This document shows positions 1-5,347 of a DNA stretch of 5,515 nt, piece after piece; the stretch's first letter is position 1, and every line of letters starts with the position of its first letter. Source of the DNA: an uncultured Prevotellaceae bacterium (GTDB lineage Bacteria > Bacteroidota > Bacteroidia > Bacteroidales > Bacteroidaceae); assembly GCA_937892315.1 (NCBI GenBank), contig CALAVF010000091.1, forward strand, positions 1-5,515. The letters are read 5' to 3'. The notes beneath the pieces were generated by a model. That model was not told the DNA's origin. It ran no database searches and saw nothing but the letters and a program-made list of their open reading frames with translations. Both the position numbers and the translations under genes were made by a program.

Positions 1-23
1 GGGGTTACTAAGAAGAAATATAT

Positions 24-51
24 TTATATATTATATATTATATATTATATA
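24..51. repeat. Four perfect tandem copies of 7-bp TTATATA
   Basis: Copies begin at 24, 31, 38 and 45 with no mismatch. The tract is pure A/T and sits at the start of a gene-poor leader, about 230 bp upstream of the first promoter. It may be a slippage-prone microsatellite or simply an AT-rich easily melted stretch. Nothing in the sequence assigns it a function. Confidence 0.9.
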
Positions 52-53
52 AC

Positions 54-67
54 CGTGCGTCCGCACG
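54..67. other. GC-rich palindrome CGTGCG-TC-CGCACG
   Basis: Two perfect 6-nt arms (54-59 and 62-67) flank a 2-nt centre, between the AT heptamer array and the octamer array. No T-run follows on the plus strand. On the minus strand the hairpin would run into the AT tract. It could be a protein-binding palindrome or the stem of a terminator for a gene outside the window. The role is not determined. Confidence 0.6.
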
Positions 68-70
68 TGA

Positions 71-102
71 AATTCACCAATTCACCAATTCACCAATTCA
101 CC
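71..102. repeat. Four perfect tandem copies of 8-bp AATTCACC
   Basis: Copies begin at 71, 79, 87 and 95 and are identical. The unit is not a multiple of three and lies outside any credible ORF, so changes in copy number would alter spacing rather than a reading frame. I recall similar short TTCACCAA-type arrays as common in intergenic DNA of Prevotella-like genomes, but that cannot be checked here. Confidence 0.92.
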
Positions 103-105
103 ATC

Positions 106-123
106 CTCGATAGGGCTATCGGG
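106..123. other. Palindrome centred on CGATAG-GG-CTATCG
   Basis: The perfect core arms are 108-113 and 116-121 around a GG centre. A T-G wobble (107/122) and a C-G pair (106/123) extend it. It lies between the octamer array and the 23-bp repeats. No T-run follows, so I do not call it a terminator. Confidence 0.5.
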
Positions 124-191
124 CTAACCTCGAAGGCAACACACCGCTAACCTCAAAGGCAAGATGCGGCTAACCGCAGAGCCAACACCCT
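123..191. repeat. Three degenerate tandem copies of a 23-bp unit
   Basis: GCTAACC recurs at 123, 146 and 169, exactly 23 bp apart, followed each time by a diverged xxxAxAGxCAA-like stretch. Copies 1 and 2 match best; copy 3 has drifted. The divergence suggests an older array than the perfect 7- and 8-bp arrays upstream. There is no CRISPR architecture: the copies are adjacent, with no unique spacers. Confidence 0.75.
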
Positions 192-260
192 GCTTGCCTC
201 TTTTGAGGTGTCGGAGGAGTGATTTTTTTTCGTTTCGGCGTGAAAAATCTGTTAACATTC

Positions 261-291
261 TTTCTTTTCCTGTTTGTTTGCCGTAACTTTG
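261..291 (+). promoter_or_regulatory. Bacteroidota-type promoter for small ORF and dipeptidase
   Basis: TAACTTTG at 284-291 is a perfect match to the Bacteroidota -7 element TAnnTTTG. A near-consensus -33 element, TTTC (consensus TTTG), lies at 261-264 with a 19-bp spacer, the usual distance. Transcription would start a few bases after 291, giving about 45-50 nt of untranslated leader before the small ORF at 345. The same -7 plus following bases (TTTGTGGC) recurs before the barrel gene. Confidence 0.75.
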
Positions 292-344
292 TGGCATCTT
301 AGTTAATACTACTATTGTTTCACCTATTAAAATCGTTTTCAACT

Positions 345-443
345 ATGGCAAAAATCAAAATGAGAAAGACGGCGGTGCGGCTCGGCGTGGAGTTGGCGAT
401 CAACCGCATCCGTGACATCGTGAACGGGAAAAAGGCTGACTGA
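345..443 (+). CDS. 32-aa basic small protein or leader peptide (hypothetical)
   Basis: The ORF begins MAKIKMRKTAVRL and ends NGKKAD, 32 codons plus TGA. I do not recognise a family. It is the first ORF after the promoter at 284-291 and starts in the A-rich ATG context typical of this group. The peptide is strongly basic. Residues from about 10 to 28 could form an amphipathic helix with alternating hydrophobic and Arg/Asp/Glu positions. No signal peptide or membrane span is visible. It ends 69 bp before the dipeptidase start, so both probably share a transcript. It could be a functional small protein, a regulatory leader ORF, or a chance ORF. Its codons (GTG, CTC, ATC, CGC) resemble those of the neighbouring genes, which supports translation, but the short length limits confidence. 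Confidence 0.5.
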   Translation: MAKIKMRKTAVRLGVELAINRIRDIVNGKKAD

Positions 444-454
444 AAAGGTTCGTT

Positions 455-496
455 CGGTTTTACGGTTATGCGGTTATGCGGTCGCTTCGCTCGAAG
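455..496 (+). repeat. 8-bp CGGTTATG repeats plus small hairpin before dipeptidase start
   Basis: CGGTTATG occurs twice in tandem (463-470, 471-478), preceded by the related CGGTTTTA (455-462) and followed by CGGT. Directly after it, CTTC (485-488) and GAAG (493-496) can pair around GCTC. The hairpin ends 16 nt before the dipeptidase ATG. Structure or copy-number change here could affect translation of the dipeptidase, but this is inferred only from position. Confidence 0.6.
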
Positions 497-512
497 TTAA
501 AAAGAGAACTTT

Positions 513-2180
513 ATGGCAATGAAGAATTTTATTTTTTCGGTAGTGGCATGGGGCGTTTCTGCCCTGATGACGACTGGGTGGGCTTGCACCAACATCATTG
601 TGGGCAAGGCTGCTTCCATAGACGGAAGCGTGATGGTGAGTTATAATGCGGATTCTTACGGCATGTATGGAAACATCTACCATCACAGGGGTGGGGTGCA
701 TGCGGCTGGTGAGATGAGGAAGATTTATGACTGGGACTCGAACAAGTGTCTGGGTGAGATTCCGCAGGCGGAGAGGACGTATAATGTGGTGGGACAGATG
801 AATGAGCATCAGGTGAGCATCACGGAGACGACGTATGGCGGCAGGGAGGAACTGTGGAAGACGGAGGGAATGATTGATTACGGCTCGCTGATTTACATTG
901 CCCTGGAGCGTTCCACTTCGGCTCGCAATGCCATTGACATCATGACTTCGCTGGTGGACAAGTATGGTTATTGCTCAGAGGGCGAGACGTTCTCCATCTG
1001 CGACAAGAACGAGGCATGGATTCTGGAGATGATTGGTAAGGGGGCAGGTGAGAAAGGTGCTGTGTGGGCGGCTGTACGCATCCCTGACGATTGCGTGTCG
1101 GCACATGCCAATCAGAGCCGCATCACCCGACTGAGCCAGTTCGACAAGAAGCAGGTGCTCTGTTCGAAGGATGTGATTACGTTTGCCCGTCAGAAGGGCT
1201 ATTTCACAGGAAGGGATGCGGAGTTCTCGTTCCGCGATGCGTATGCTCCCAATGATTTCAGTGCCGTGCGTTACTGCGAGGCACGCGTGTGGAGCATCTT
1301 CAACCGTCTTTGCAGCGGCATGGACAAGTATGTGGAATATGCGAGGGGCAACGACCTGAAGGGGGAGATGCCGCTCTATATGAAGCCGAAGCAGAAGGTG
1401 TCTGTGAAGGACGTGATGGGTGGAATGCGTGACCACTATGAGGGCACTCCTTTCGACATCCTGAATGAGGAGGGGGCAGGTGCTTACAATATGCCTTATC
1501 GTCCTACGCCGCTGGAGTGGGAGAGTGAGGGCAGGAAGTATTTCAACGAGCGTCCTGTATCGACACAGCAGACCGCCTTCTCGTTTGTGGGGCAGATGCG
1601 TTCGCAATATCCTGATGCTGTCGGGGGAATTGCGTGGGTGACGAATGATGACCCCAATATGGCTCCCTATATTCCGCTCAACTGCTGCATCACCGAGATG
1701 CCGAAGTGCTTCCGACGCATTGACGGGGAGCAGGATGATGTGACCTTCTCATGGGAGAGTGCTTTCTGGGTGCAGAACGCCGTGAGCAATTTGGTGTATC
1801 CTTACTACGAGAAGATGTTTCCCGATGTGCTGAAGCAGCGTGAGGAAATGGAGGAAGGGATTGACCTCGGCGGCATGGATGAGTATCCGCTTCAGTTGCT
1901 CAAGGAACAAGGCGAAGAGGCTGTCGTCAAGTATCTTACGGATGCCTCGCTCATTCGTTCCAACATGATGATGGCACGCTGGCAACGCCTCTTTGAATAC
2001 TTGATGATTAAGCACCTCGACATGGCGACGAAGAAGGTGGAGGATCATGCCCCGCTGCTCGATGGCTTCAAGAAAACCGAACATGGCATTTCGCAGGCTC
2101 CTGCACGTCCTGGCTATCCAGAGGCATTCCGCAAGCAAATCATCAAGGAGACGGGCGATAAGTATTTGTTGCCAGAATAG
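513..2180 (+). CDS. Secreted C69-family dipeptidase (Ntn hydrolase)
   Basis: This 555-aa protein fits peptidase family C69 (PepD-like dipeptidases), which cleave dipeptides using an N-terminal cysteine nucleophile. Residues 1-24 form a signal peptide: Lys4, hydrophobic 5-20, then GWA. Cleavage before Cys25 would expose the catalytic Cys of the ACTNIIVGK segment. Family-like blocks follow: ASIDGS with N45/D47 (34-47), NEHQVSITETTYGGR (97-111), an NEAWILE strand (166-172) and SAHANQSRI (196-204). The sequence before Cys25 (T-G-W-A) is not a good lipobox, so a soluble periplasmic or secreted enzyme is more likely than a lipoprotein. Length is typical of the secreted Bacteroidota members as I recall them and longer than lactobacillar PepD. 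ATG 513 is preferred; Met3 (519) is an alternative giving the same mature protein. It is probably transcribed from the promoter at 284-291 with the small ORF. The family call is strong; the actual substrate is unknown. Confidence 0.93.
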   Translation: MAMKNFIFSVVAWGVSALMTTGWACTNIIVGKAASIDGSVMVSYNADSYGMYGNIYHHRGGVHAAGEMRKIYDWDSNKCLGEIPQAERTYNVVGQMNEHQVSITETTYGGREELWKTEGMIDYGSLIYIALERSTSARNAIDIMTSLVDKYGYCSEGETFSICDKNEAWILEMIGKGAGEKGAVWAAVRIPDDCVSAHANQSRITRLSQFDKKQVLCSKDVITFARQKGYFTGRDAEFSFRDAYAPNDFSAVRYCEARVWSIFNRLCSGMDKYVEYARGNDLKGEMPLYMKPKQKVSVKDVMGGMRDHYEGTPFDILNEEGAGAYNMPYRPTPLEWESEGRKYFNERPVSTQQTAFSFVGQMRSQYPDAVGGIAWVTNDDPNMAPYIPLNCCITEMPKCFRRIDGEQDDVTFSWESAFWVQNAVSNLVYPYYEKMFPDVLKQREEMEEGIDLGGMDEYPLQLLKEQGEEAVVKYLTDASLIRSNMMMARWQRLFEYLMIKHLDMATKKVEDHAPLLDGFKKTEHGISQAPARPGYPEAFRKQIIKETGDKYLLPE

Positions 2181-2188
2181 AAATTCAC

Positions 2189-2267
2189 GAAAAATTCGTG
2201 GCTAATTCATGATAATTAATGTTTAAGATAAAACACGAATTTCCATGAATTAACCACGAATTTTTTC
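2189..2267. repeat. Long imperfect inverted repeat between dipeptidase and regulator
   Basis: The left arm 2189-2211 and right arm 2244-2267 are complementary except for one extra A/T and one C/T difference, around a 32-nt AT-rich loop. Nested in it are a local CACGAA-AAA-TTCGTG hairpin (2186-2200) and a further CACGAATT copy (2234-2241). The right arm ends in six T residues, so it could end the dipeptidase transcript. It also occupies the leader of the regulator, whose ATG follows 15 bp later. Alternatives are an attenuator or a dispersed intergenic palindromic repeat. Confidence 0.75.
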
Positions 2268-2282
2268 ATAAATTTATTTTTT

Positions 2283-3002
2283 ATGAAAACTTTACCGTTA
2301 GTTGTTTTTATGTTCTTGGTTGCCAGTGCGGCGCTGACCTCTCTGGGTAGTGCTCAACTCAAGGCAATGAGCATAGAGGACGATGTGGAGGCGGCTCTTT
2401 CGCAGACATTGGCGGAGCGTCAGAGCAACGTGGTGGATGCCGATACCATTCGTGTCTATCGCAGTTACATCTCCATTCCCGAAGTGCGTGACACGGCGTC
2501 CATCTCTGTCAAGACCATCTGTCGCAACCATCAAGACGTGGCGGTGCTCGAAGCCAAGGCTGGGTGCTCTTTCCTCACCGTCTTTGCATTGTCCGACCAA
2601 CGTCCTGCCGCTGCTTTGGTGGTGTTGGCAATCCTTTGGGCGATAGGTTGTTATGGGTACAGAAAGCGTCACCCAGAGGTGAGTATGGTGGTGGCACCGG
2701 CAGACAGCCGTATTGCTTTCGGAGGACTTTCTTTCATTTCCGAAAACAGTACGTTCCTCACGGACGAAGGCACCGAAGTGCGTCTCACCCCCATGCAGCA
2801 GCAACTCATGGAGATGTTCTTCCGTTCTCCTTCTCACTCCCTCTCCAAGCAGGACATCTGCAACACGCTTTGGCCCAAGAAACCCGATGCCTCCGACACG
2901 CTCTACACCCTCATTCGTCGCATCAAACCCATCCTTGAAGGGCATAGCCATCTCAAAATCGAATCGGATAGGGGTAGGGCGTATGTGCTGACAGACAAGT
3001 AG
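2283..3002 (+). CDS. Membrane-tethered OmpR/PhoB-type winged-helix regulator
   Basis: The product is 239 aa. Residues 4-22 are a hydrophobic signal or anchor. About 24-107 would be periplasmic and contain Cys80 and Cys95, which could form a disulfide. Residues 108-125 (PAAALVVLAILWAIGCYG) are a membrane helix followed by positively charged RKRH, which places the C-terminus in the cytoplasm. Residues about 143-237 form a Trans_reg_C winged helix: VRLTPMQQQLMEMFF, SLSKQDICNTLWP, the recognition-helix region DASDTLYTLIRRIKPIL, and the wing ending GRAYVL. There is no receiver domain, so it is not an ordinary response regulator. It resembles ToxR/CadC one-component regulators in reverse order, since those carry the DNA-binding domain at the N-terminus. 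Its likely target is the neighbouring barrel promoter, 45-80 bp past its stop codon, where 11-bp direct repeats lie. I found no clear promoter of its own in 2181-2282. The DNA-binding call is firm; the sensed signal is unknown. Confidence 0.88.
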   Translation: MKTLPLVVFMFLVASAALTSLGSAQLKAMSIEDDVEAALSQTLAERQSNVVDADTIRVYRSYISIPEVRDTASISVKTICRNHQDVAVLEAKAGCSFLTVFALSDQRPAAALVVLAILWAIGCYGYRKRHPEVSMVVAPADSRIAFGGLSFISENSTFLTDEGTEVRLTPMQQQLMEMFFRSPSHSLSKQDICNTLWPKKPDASDTLYTLIRRIKPILEGHSHLKIESDRGRAYVLTDK

Positions 3003-3019
3003 TTAGCCGTTTGTCAGCA
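2986..3019 (+). other. Inverted repeat spanning the regulator stop codon
   Basis: TGCTGACAGAC (2986-2996) pairs with GTTTGTCAGCA (3009-3019) through 11 positions, with one G-U in RNA, around a 12-nt loop that holds the TAG stop. The right arm includes the first TGTCAG box of the 11-bp array, and the left arm its reverse complement CTGACA. It may be an mRNA stem-loop at the end of the regulator transcript or an extra inverted regulator site. No T-run follows directly. Confidence 0.55.
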
Positions 3020-3039
3020 AAATGTCAGACAAATGTCAG
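3011..3039 (+). promoter_or_regulatory. Three 11-bp-spaced TGTCAG boxes, candidate regulator operator
   Basis: TGTCAG begins at 3012, 3023 and 3034, exactly 11 bp apart, with A-rich spacers, each box preceded by T or A. OmpR/PhoB-type winged helices bind tandem direct repeats with this period, one per helical turn; the E. coli Pho box also uses TGTCA-type half sites. The array ends about 8-11 bp before the probable -33 element of the barrel promoter, the normal place for an activator. The adjacent gene encodes this DNA-binding fold, so autologous control of the barrel gene is a reasonable inference. Confidence 0.65.
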
Positions 3040-3057
3040 GAAGTTTTTTCTTCCTGA
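3036..3057. other. 8-bp palindrome with T6 loop over the -33 region
   Basis: TCAGGAAG (3036-3043) and CTTCCTGA (3050-3057) are perfectly complementary around TTTTTT. The right arm overlaps the probable -33 element and the left arm overlaps the last TGTCAG box. It could terminate regulator transcription weakly, though no T-run follows the stem. It could also be an operator that competes with promoter binding. Confidence 0.6.
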
Positions 3058-3080
3058 GAGTGGACTTCTTCATACCTTTG
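3047..3080 (+). promoter_or_regulatory. Bacteroidota-type promoter for the barrel gene
   Basis: TACCTTTG at 3073-3080 fits TAnnTTTG exactly. The -33 is less clear: TTTC at 3047-3050 gives a 22-bp spacer, and CTTC at 3050-3053 gives 19 bp. A weak -33 next to the direct-repeat array is what an activator-dependent promoter would look like. The leader to the ATG at 3110 would be only about 22-25 nt. Confidence 0.72.
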
Positions 3081-3109
3081 TGGCGTAAAATTCTTAACGT
3101 TCAAAAAGT

Positions 3110-5347
3110 ATGAAGAAGTTTGTTTTTATTGGTATTCAAATGTGGGTGGCTTCCTCGATGCTGTGGGCACAGGAAACCGCAGATTCGGTGGCAACGGATT
3201 CGGTTGCTACAAAAGAAGTGCAACTGGAAGGTGTGACGGTGAAAGCCGCACGCGTGGTGAAAATGGTGGATGGCATGAAGGTGTTTCCGTCGCAAGCACA
3301 GTTGGAGGCATCGGCGGATGGCTATTCGCTCTTGCAGAAGTTGTCGTTGCCGGGCATTCGTGTGGATGAGGCGATGCGGACGATAACAGCACCTGAAATG
3401 ATTGGCTCGGTGCAGGTGAGAATCAACGACGTGCCTGCATCCACACAGGATTTGCTGTCGCTGGAAATGGGGACGGTACAATCCATCGACTTCATCACCT
3501 CGCCTGGATTGCGGTATGGCGACGGAGTGGCGTATGTGATTGACATTCATGTGCTTCGTCCGATTAGCGGCTATGTGGTGGGTGGCGAAGTGTTGCAGGC
3601 GGTCAATCGTCGCCATAACAGCGACAATGTGTATCTCCGCATGAACCGAGGCAAGAGCGAGTTTTCGTTCAATTATGATTTTGGGTGGACGGACTTTCGA
3701 GGCTACCGTTCTGAGGGCACGACCGATTACGCGTTGGCGGATGGCACGACGGCATCGGTCATCAACCGCACCTTCTCCTACAAGAACCCCTTCATCAGCA
3801 ATGGGCTTTCTGCCAAGTACAGCCTTGCCGAAGATGAAAAGTACCTCTTCCTTGCCACACTTTCGCAAAGTTTCGGCAACTCCCCGTCCAACCATGCGGA
3901 GAAGGAGGTCATTCAGCCCCTTTCCACCGACACCGTAACCACCCAAAGCAAAGACCGCACGGGCACGACCCAACTCGACCTTTACTTCAATCTTCACCTG
4001 CCACACGCACAGACGCTGACCGCCAACGCTGTGGGTACGTATGTGGGCAGTCGTTACGGTTATTCTTACGATGCCGTATCCCCTTATATATATAATGTAC
4101 GCGGGCGAACCTATTCCCTCACCTCCGAGTGGCTCTATGAGAACCGCTTCAAGCCCTTCACGTTCTCTGTGGGCTTCAAGCAACATCAGCAATACCTGGG
4201 CAATGAATACACAGGTGACTTGCTGAAAGACAATCCCTTGCACAACTCTGGTCAGTACCTCTACGCACAACTGCGGGGCAAACTCTTCGGAGTGGGGTAT
4301 AAGGCAGGCATGGGCGTGAGTCATGTGTATTACAGTCAGCAAGGCGGCTCGTTCAACTATTGGTTGCCACGTCCGAAGGTGACGCTCAATTACCCGCTCA
4401 CCTCCTCGCTTTCATTGAGTTACGACTTCGAGATGCGGAGTTCAGCCCCTCGCATTGCCCAACTCACCGATGTAACGCAACTGAACGAACGTGTGTTGCT
4501 GCCCTTTGCTTTGATTGAAGAACTGAGCATCGGCAATCCCACCCTCAAGACCAATCCTGACTATGAGCATCAACTTCGTCTTGACTACGACAGCCGTCAT
4601 GTCACCAACAGTTTTCTTGCCCTCTATCGCAACTGCCATCGCACTCGAATGCAGGACATCGCTCGGAAAGAAGACCCTCTCTGTCCTTTGGACATCTCCC
4701 CCGTGAATGGGGAGAGCCATTCGGAAAGTTTGTCGTTGGGAACCTTACCGGATGGCTTCCCCTCGCCCTTTACGGGAGAGGGGTTGGGGAGAGGGTCTCT
4801 CGTTCAATACATCTTCTCCCGCACCAATCAGGGCAGCGTGCAGATGATTTATCTCTACGACTATCTCACCCTCCACCTGATTCCCGAGAAGTTCGACCTC
4901 ACGCTCTATGGCAATTTCCTCCGGTGCTTCAATTTTGGCGACCACTACACCCATCTTCGCAACACACTGATGGGCGGTTTCGACCTTAATGTCTATCTCG
5001 GAAAGTTCACGCTTTCAGCCAGTTACGACAGCGGATGGCACTTCCTCGAAGGCGAAGGAAAAGGTGACGGTGGCTATGCGTCCTATCTTGCCGTCTCCTA
5101 CCGACTCGGCAAACTCGGTTCCCTTTCCCTCTTTTGGCAGCACCCCTTCGACGGCGACGGACCTGAAAACAAGTCCGAACTCCTCAATCGCTATCTGCAC
5201 AAAACCGTCTCTTCCCGCAACACAGACTTTGGCAACATGGTATCCCTCCGCCTCTCCCTCCATCTGTCGCATGGCAGACGCTACGCAACGGAGCAGCAGA
5301 CGCTGAAGAACACAGGCGTGGACAGCGGCGTGGTGAAGCACGAATAG
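3110..5347 (+). CDS. Outer-membrane beta-barrel protein with TonB-receptor-like plug
   Basis: The product is 745 aa. Residues 1-20 are a signal peptide (MKKFVFIG... ending LWA|QE), followed by a short ADSVATDSVAT linker. Residues about 37-151 look like a TonB-receptor plug: VQLEGVTV (37-44), LSLPGIRVD (78-86), VQVRINDVPAS (101-111) and FITSPGLRYGDGVAYVIDI (128-146). The remainder is alternating beta-strand sequence, with a last strand near 706-725 (NMVSLRLSLHLSHGRRY) and a short polar tail ending DSGVVKHE. That end is characteristic of Bacteroidota outer-membrane barrel proteins. No carboxypeptidase-like domain precedes the plug, and no SusD partner is adjacent, so a transport substrate cannot be named. 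Residues about 521-563 are encoded by an inserted palindromic element and read as low-complexity Pro/Gly/Ser sequence; without them DIARK would join VQYIFSRTNQ as a hairpin. It probably has its own promoter and is controlled by the upstream regulator. Confidence 0.88.
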   Translation: MKKFVFIGIQMWVASSMLWAQETADSVATDSVATKEVQLEGVTVKAARVVKMVDGMKVFPSQAQLEASADGYSLLQKLSLPGIRVDEAMRTITAPEMIGSVQVRINDVPASTQDLLSLEMGTVQSIDFITSPGLRYGDGVAYVIDIHVLRPISGYVVGGEVLQAVNRRHNSDNVYLRMNRGKSEFSFNYDFGWTDFRGYRSEGTTDYALADGTTASVINRTFSYKNPFISNGLSAKYSLAEDEKYLFLATLSQSFGNSPSNHAEKEVIQPLSTDTVTTQSKDRTGTTQLDLYFNLHLPHAQTLTANAVGTYVGSRYGYSYDAVSPYIYNVRGRTYSLTSEWLYENRFKPFTFSVGFKQHQQYLGNEYTGDLLKDNPLHNSGQYLYAQLRGKLFGVGYKAGMGVSHVYYSQQGGSFNYWLPRPKVTLNYPLTSSLSLSYDFEMRSSAPRIAQLTDVTQLNERVLLPFALIEELSIGNPTLKTNPDYEHQLRLDYDSRHVTNSFLALYRNCHRTRMQDIARKEDPLCPLDISPVNGESHSESLSLGTLPDGFPSPFTGEGLGRGSLVQYIFSRTNQGSVQMIYLYDYLTLHLIPEKFDLTLYGNFLRCFNFGDHYTHLRNTLMGGFDLNVYLGKFTLSASYDSGWHFLEGEGKGDGGYASYLAVSYRLGKLGSLSLFWQHPFDGDGPENKSELLNRYLHKTVSSRNTDFGNMVSLRLSLHLSHGRRYATEQQTLKNTGVDSGVVKHE
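4672..4798. mobile_element. MITE-like palindromic element inserted in the barrel gene
   Basis: The 127-bp segment is bounded by perfect 10-bp terminal inverted repeats, AGACCCTCTC (4672-4681) and GAGAGGGTCT (4789-4798). Inside are a 7-bp stem TCTCCCC/GGGGAGA (4695-4715) and a hairpin of 6+3 bp CCCCTC-G-CCC/GGG-A-GAGGGG (4759-4783). Read on the minus strand it encodes SPQPLSRKGRGE, and on the plus strand SPFTGEGLGRGS. I recall such strings as translations of dispersed CCCTCTCCC-type repeats in many bacterial genomes. It has no transposase and leaves the barrel frame open. No convincing target-site duplication is visible. Its exact ends are inferred from the inverted repeats. Confidence 0.72.

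Noticed and set aside
24..191. CRISPR array
   Set aside because: The repeats are directly adjacent with no unique spacers, the units differ between arrays, and no cas gene is present.
197..230. Rho-independent terminator, CCTC-TTTT-GAGG followed by T8
   Set aside because: The stem is four perfect pairs and the T-run begins about 14 nt after it, too far for a standard intrinsic terminator.
124..342. 72-codon minus-strand frame over the leader
   Set aside because: It runs through the promoter element and the 23-bp repeats, and has no recognisable domain. Chance openness is the simpler explanation.
513..590. Dipeptidase as a lipoprotein because Cys25 follows the signal peptide
   Set aside because: The residues before Cys25 are T-G-W-A, not the L-[A/S/T]-[G/A] pattern of a lipobox, and family knowledge makes this cysteine the catalytic nucleophile.
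975..1607. 210-codon antisense frame within the dipeptidase gene
   Set aside because: It lies inside a well-supported dipeptidase, and its composition (His, Arg, Leu rich) shows no recognisable motifs. The same applies to 1749-2138 and 2298-2951 on the minus strand.
3011..3039. Assigning the barrel gene to a phosphate-starvation regulon
   Set aside because: The boxes resemble Pho half sites, but TGTCA-type repeats are shared by many OmpR/PhoB-type proteins. No phosphate genes are present and the local regulator lacks a receiver domain.
3101..4342. 413-codon open frame antisense to the barrel gene
   Set aside because: It is fully antisense to a clear signal-peptide-bearing barrel protein. 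Its translation is rich in His/Arg/Cys/Leu without domain pattern, which is typical of a shadow frame in biased codon usage.
4662..4802. CTCG as target-site duplication of the MITE-like element
   Set aside because: CTCG on the right abuts the inverted repeat, but on the left it lies six bases away from it, so it is probably coincidence.
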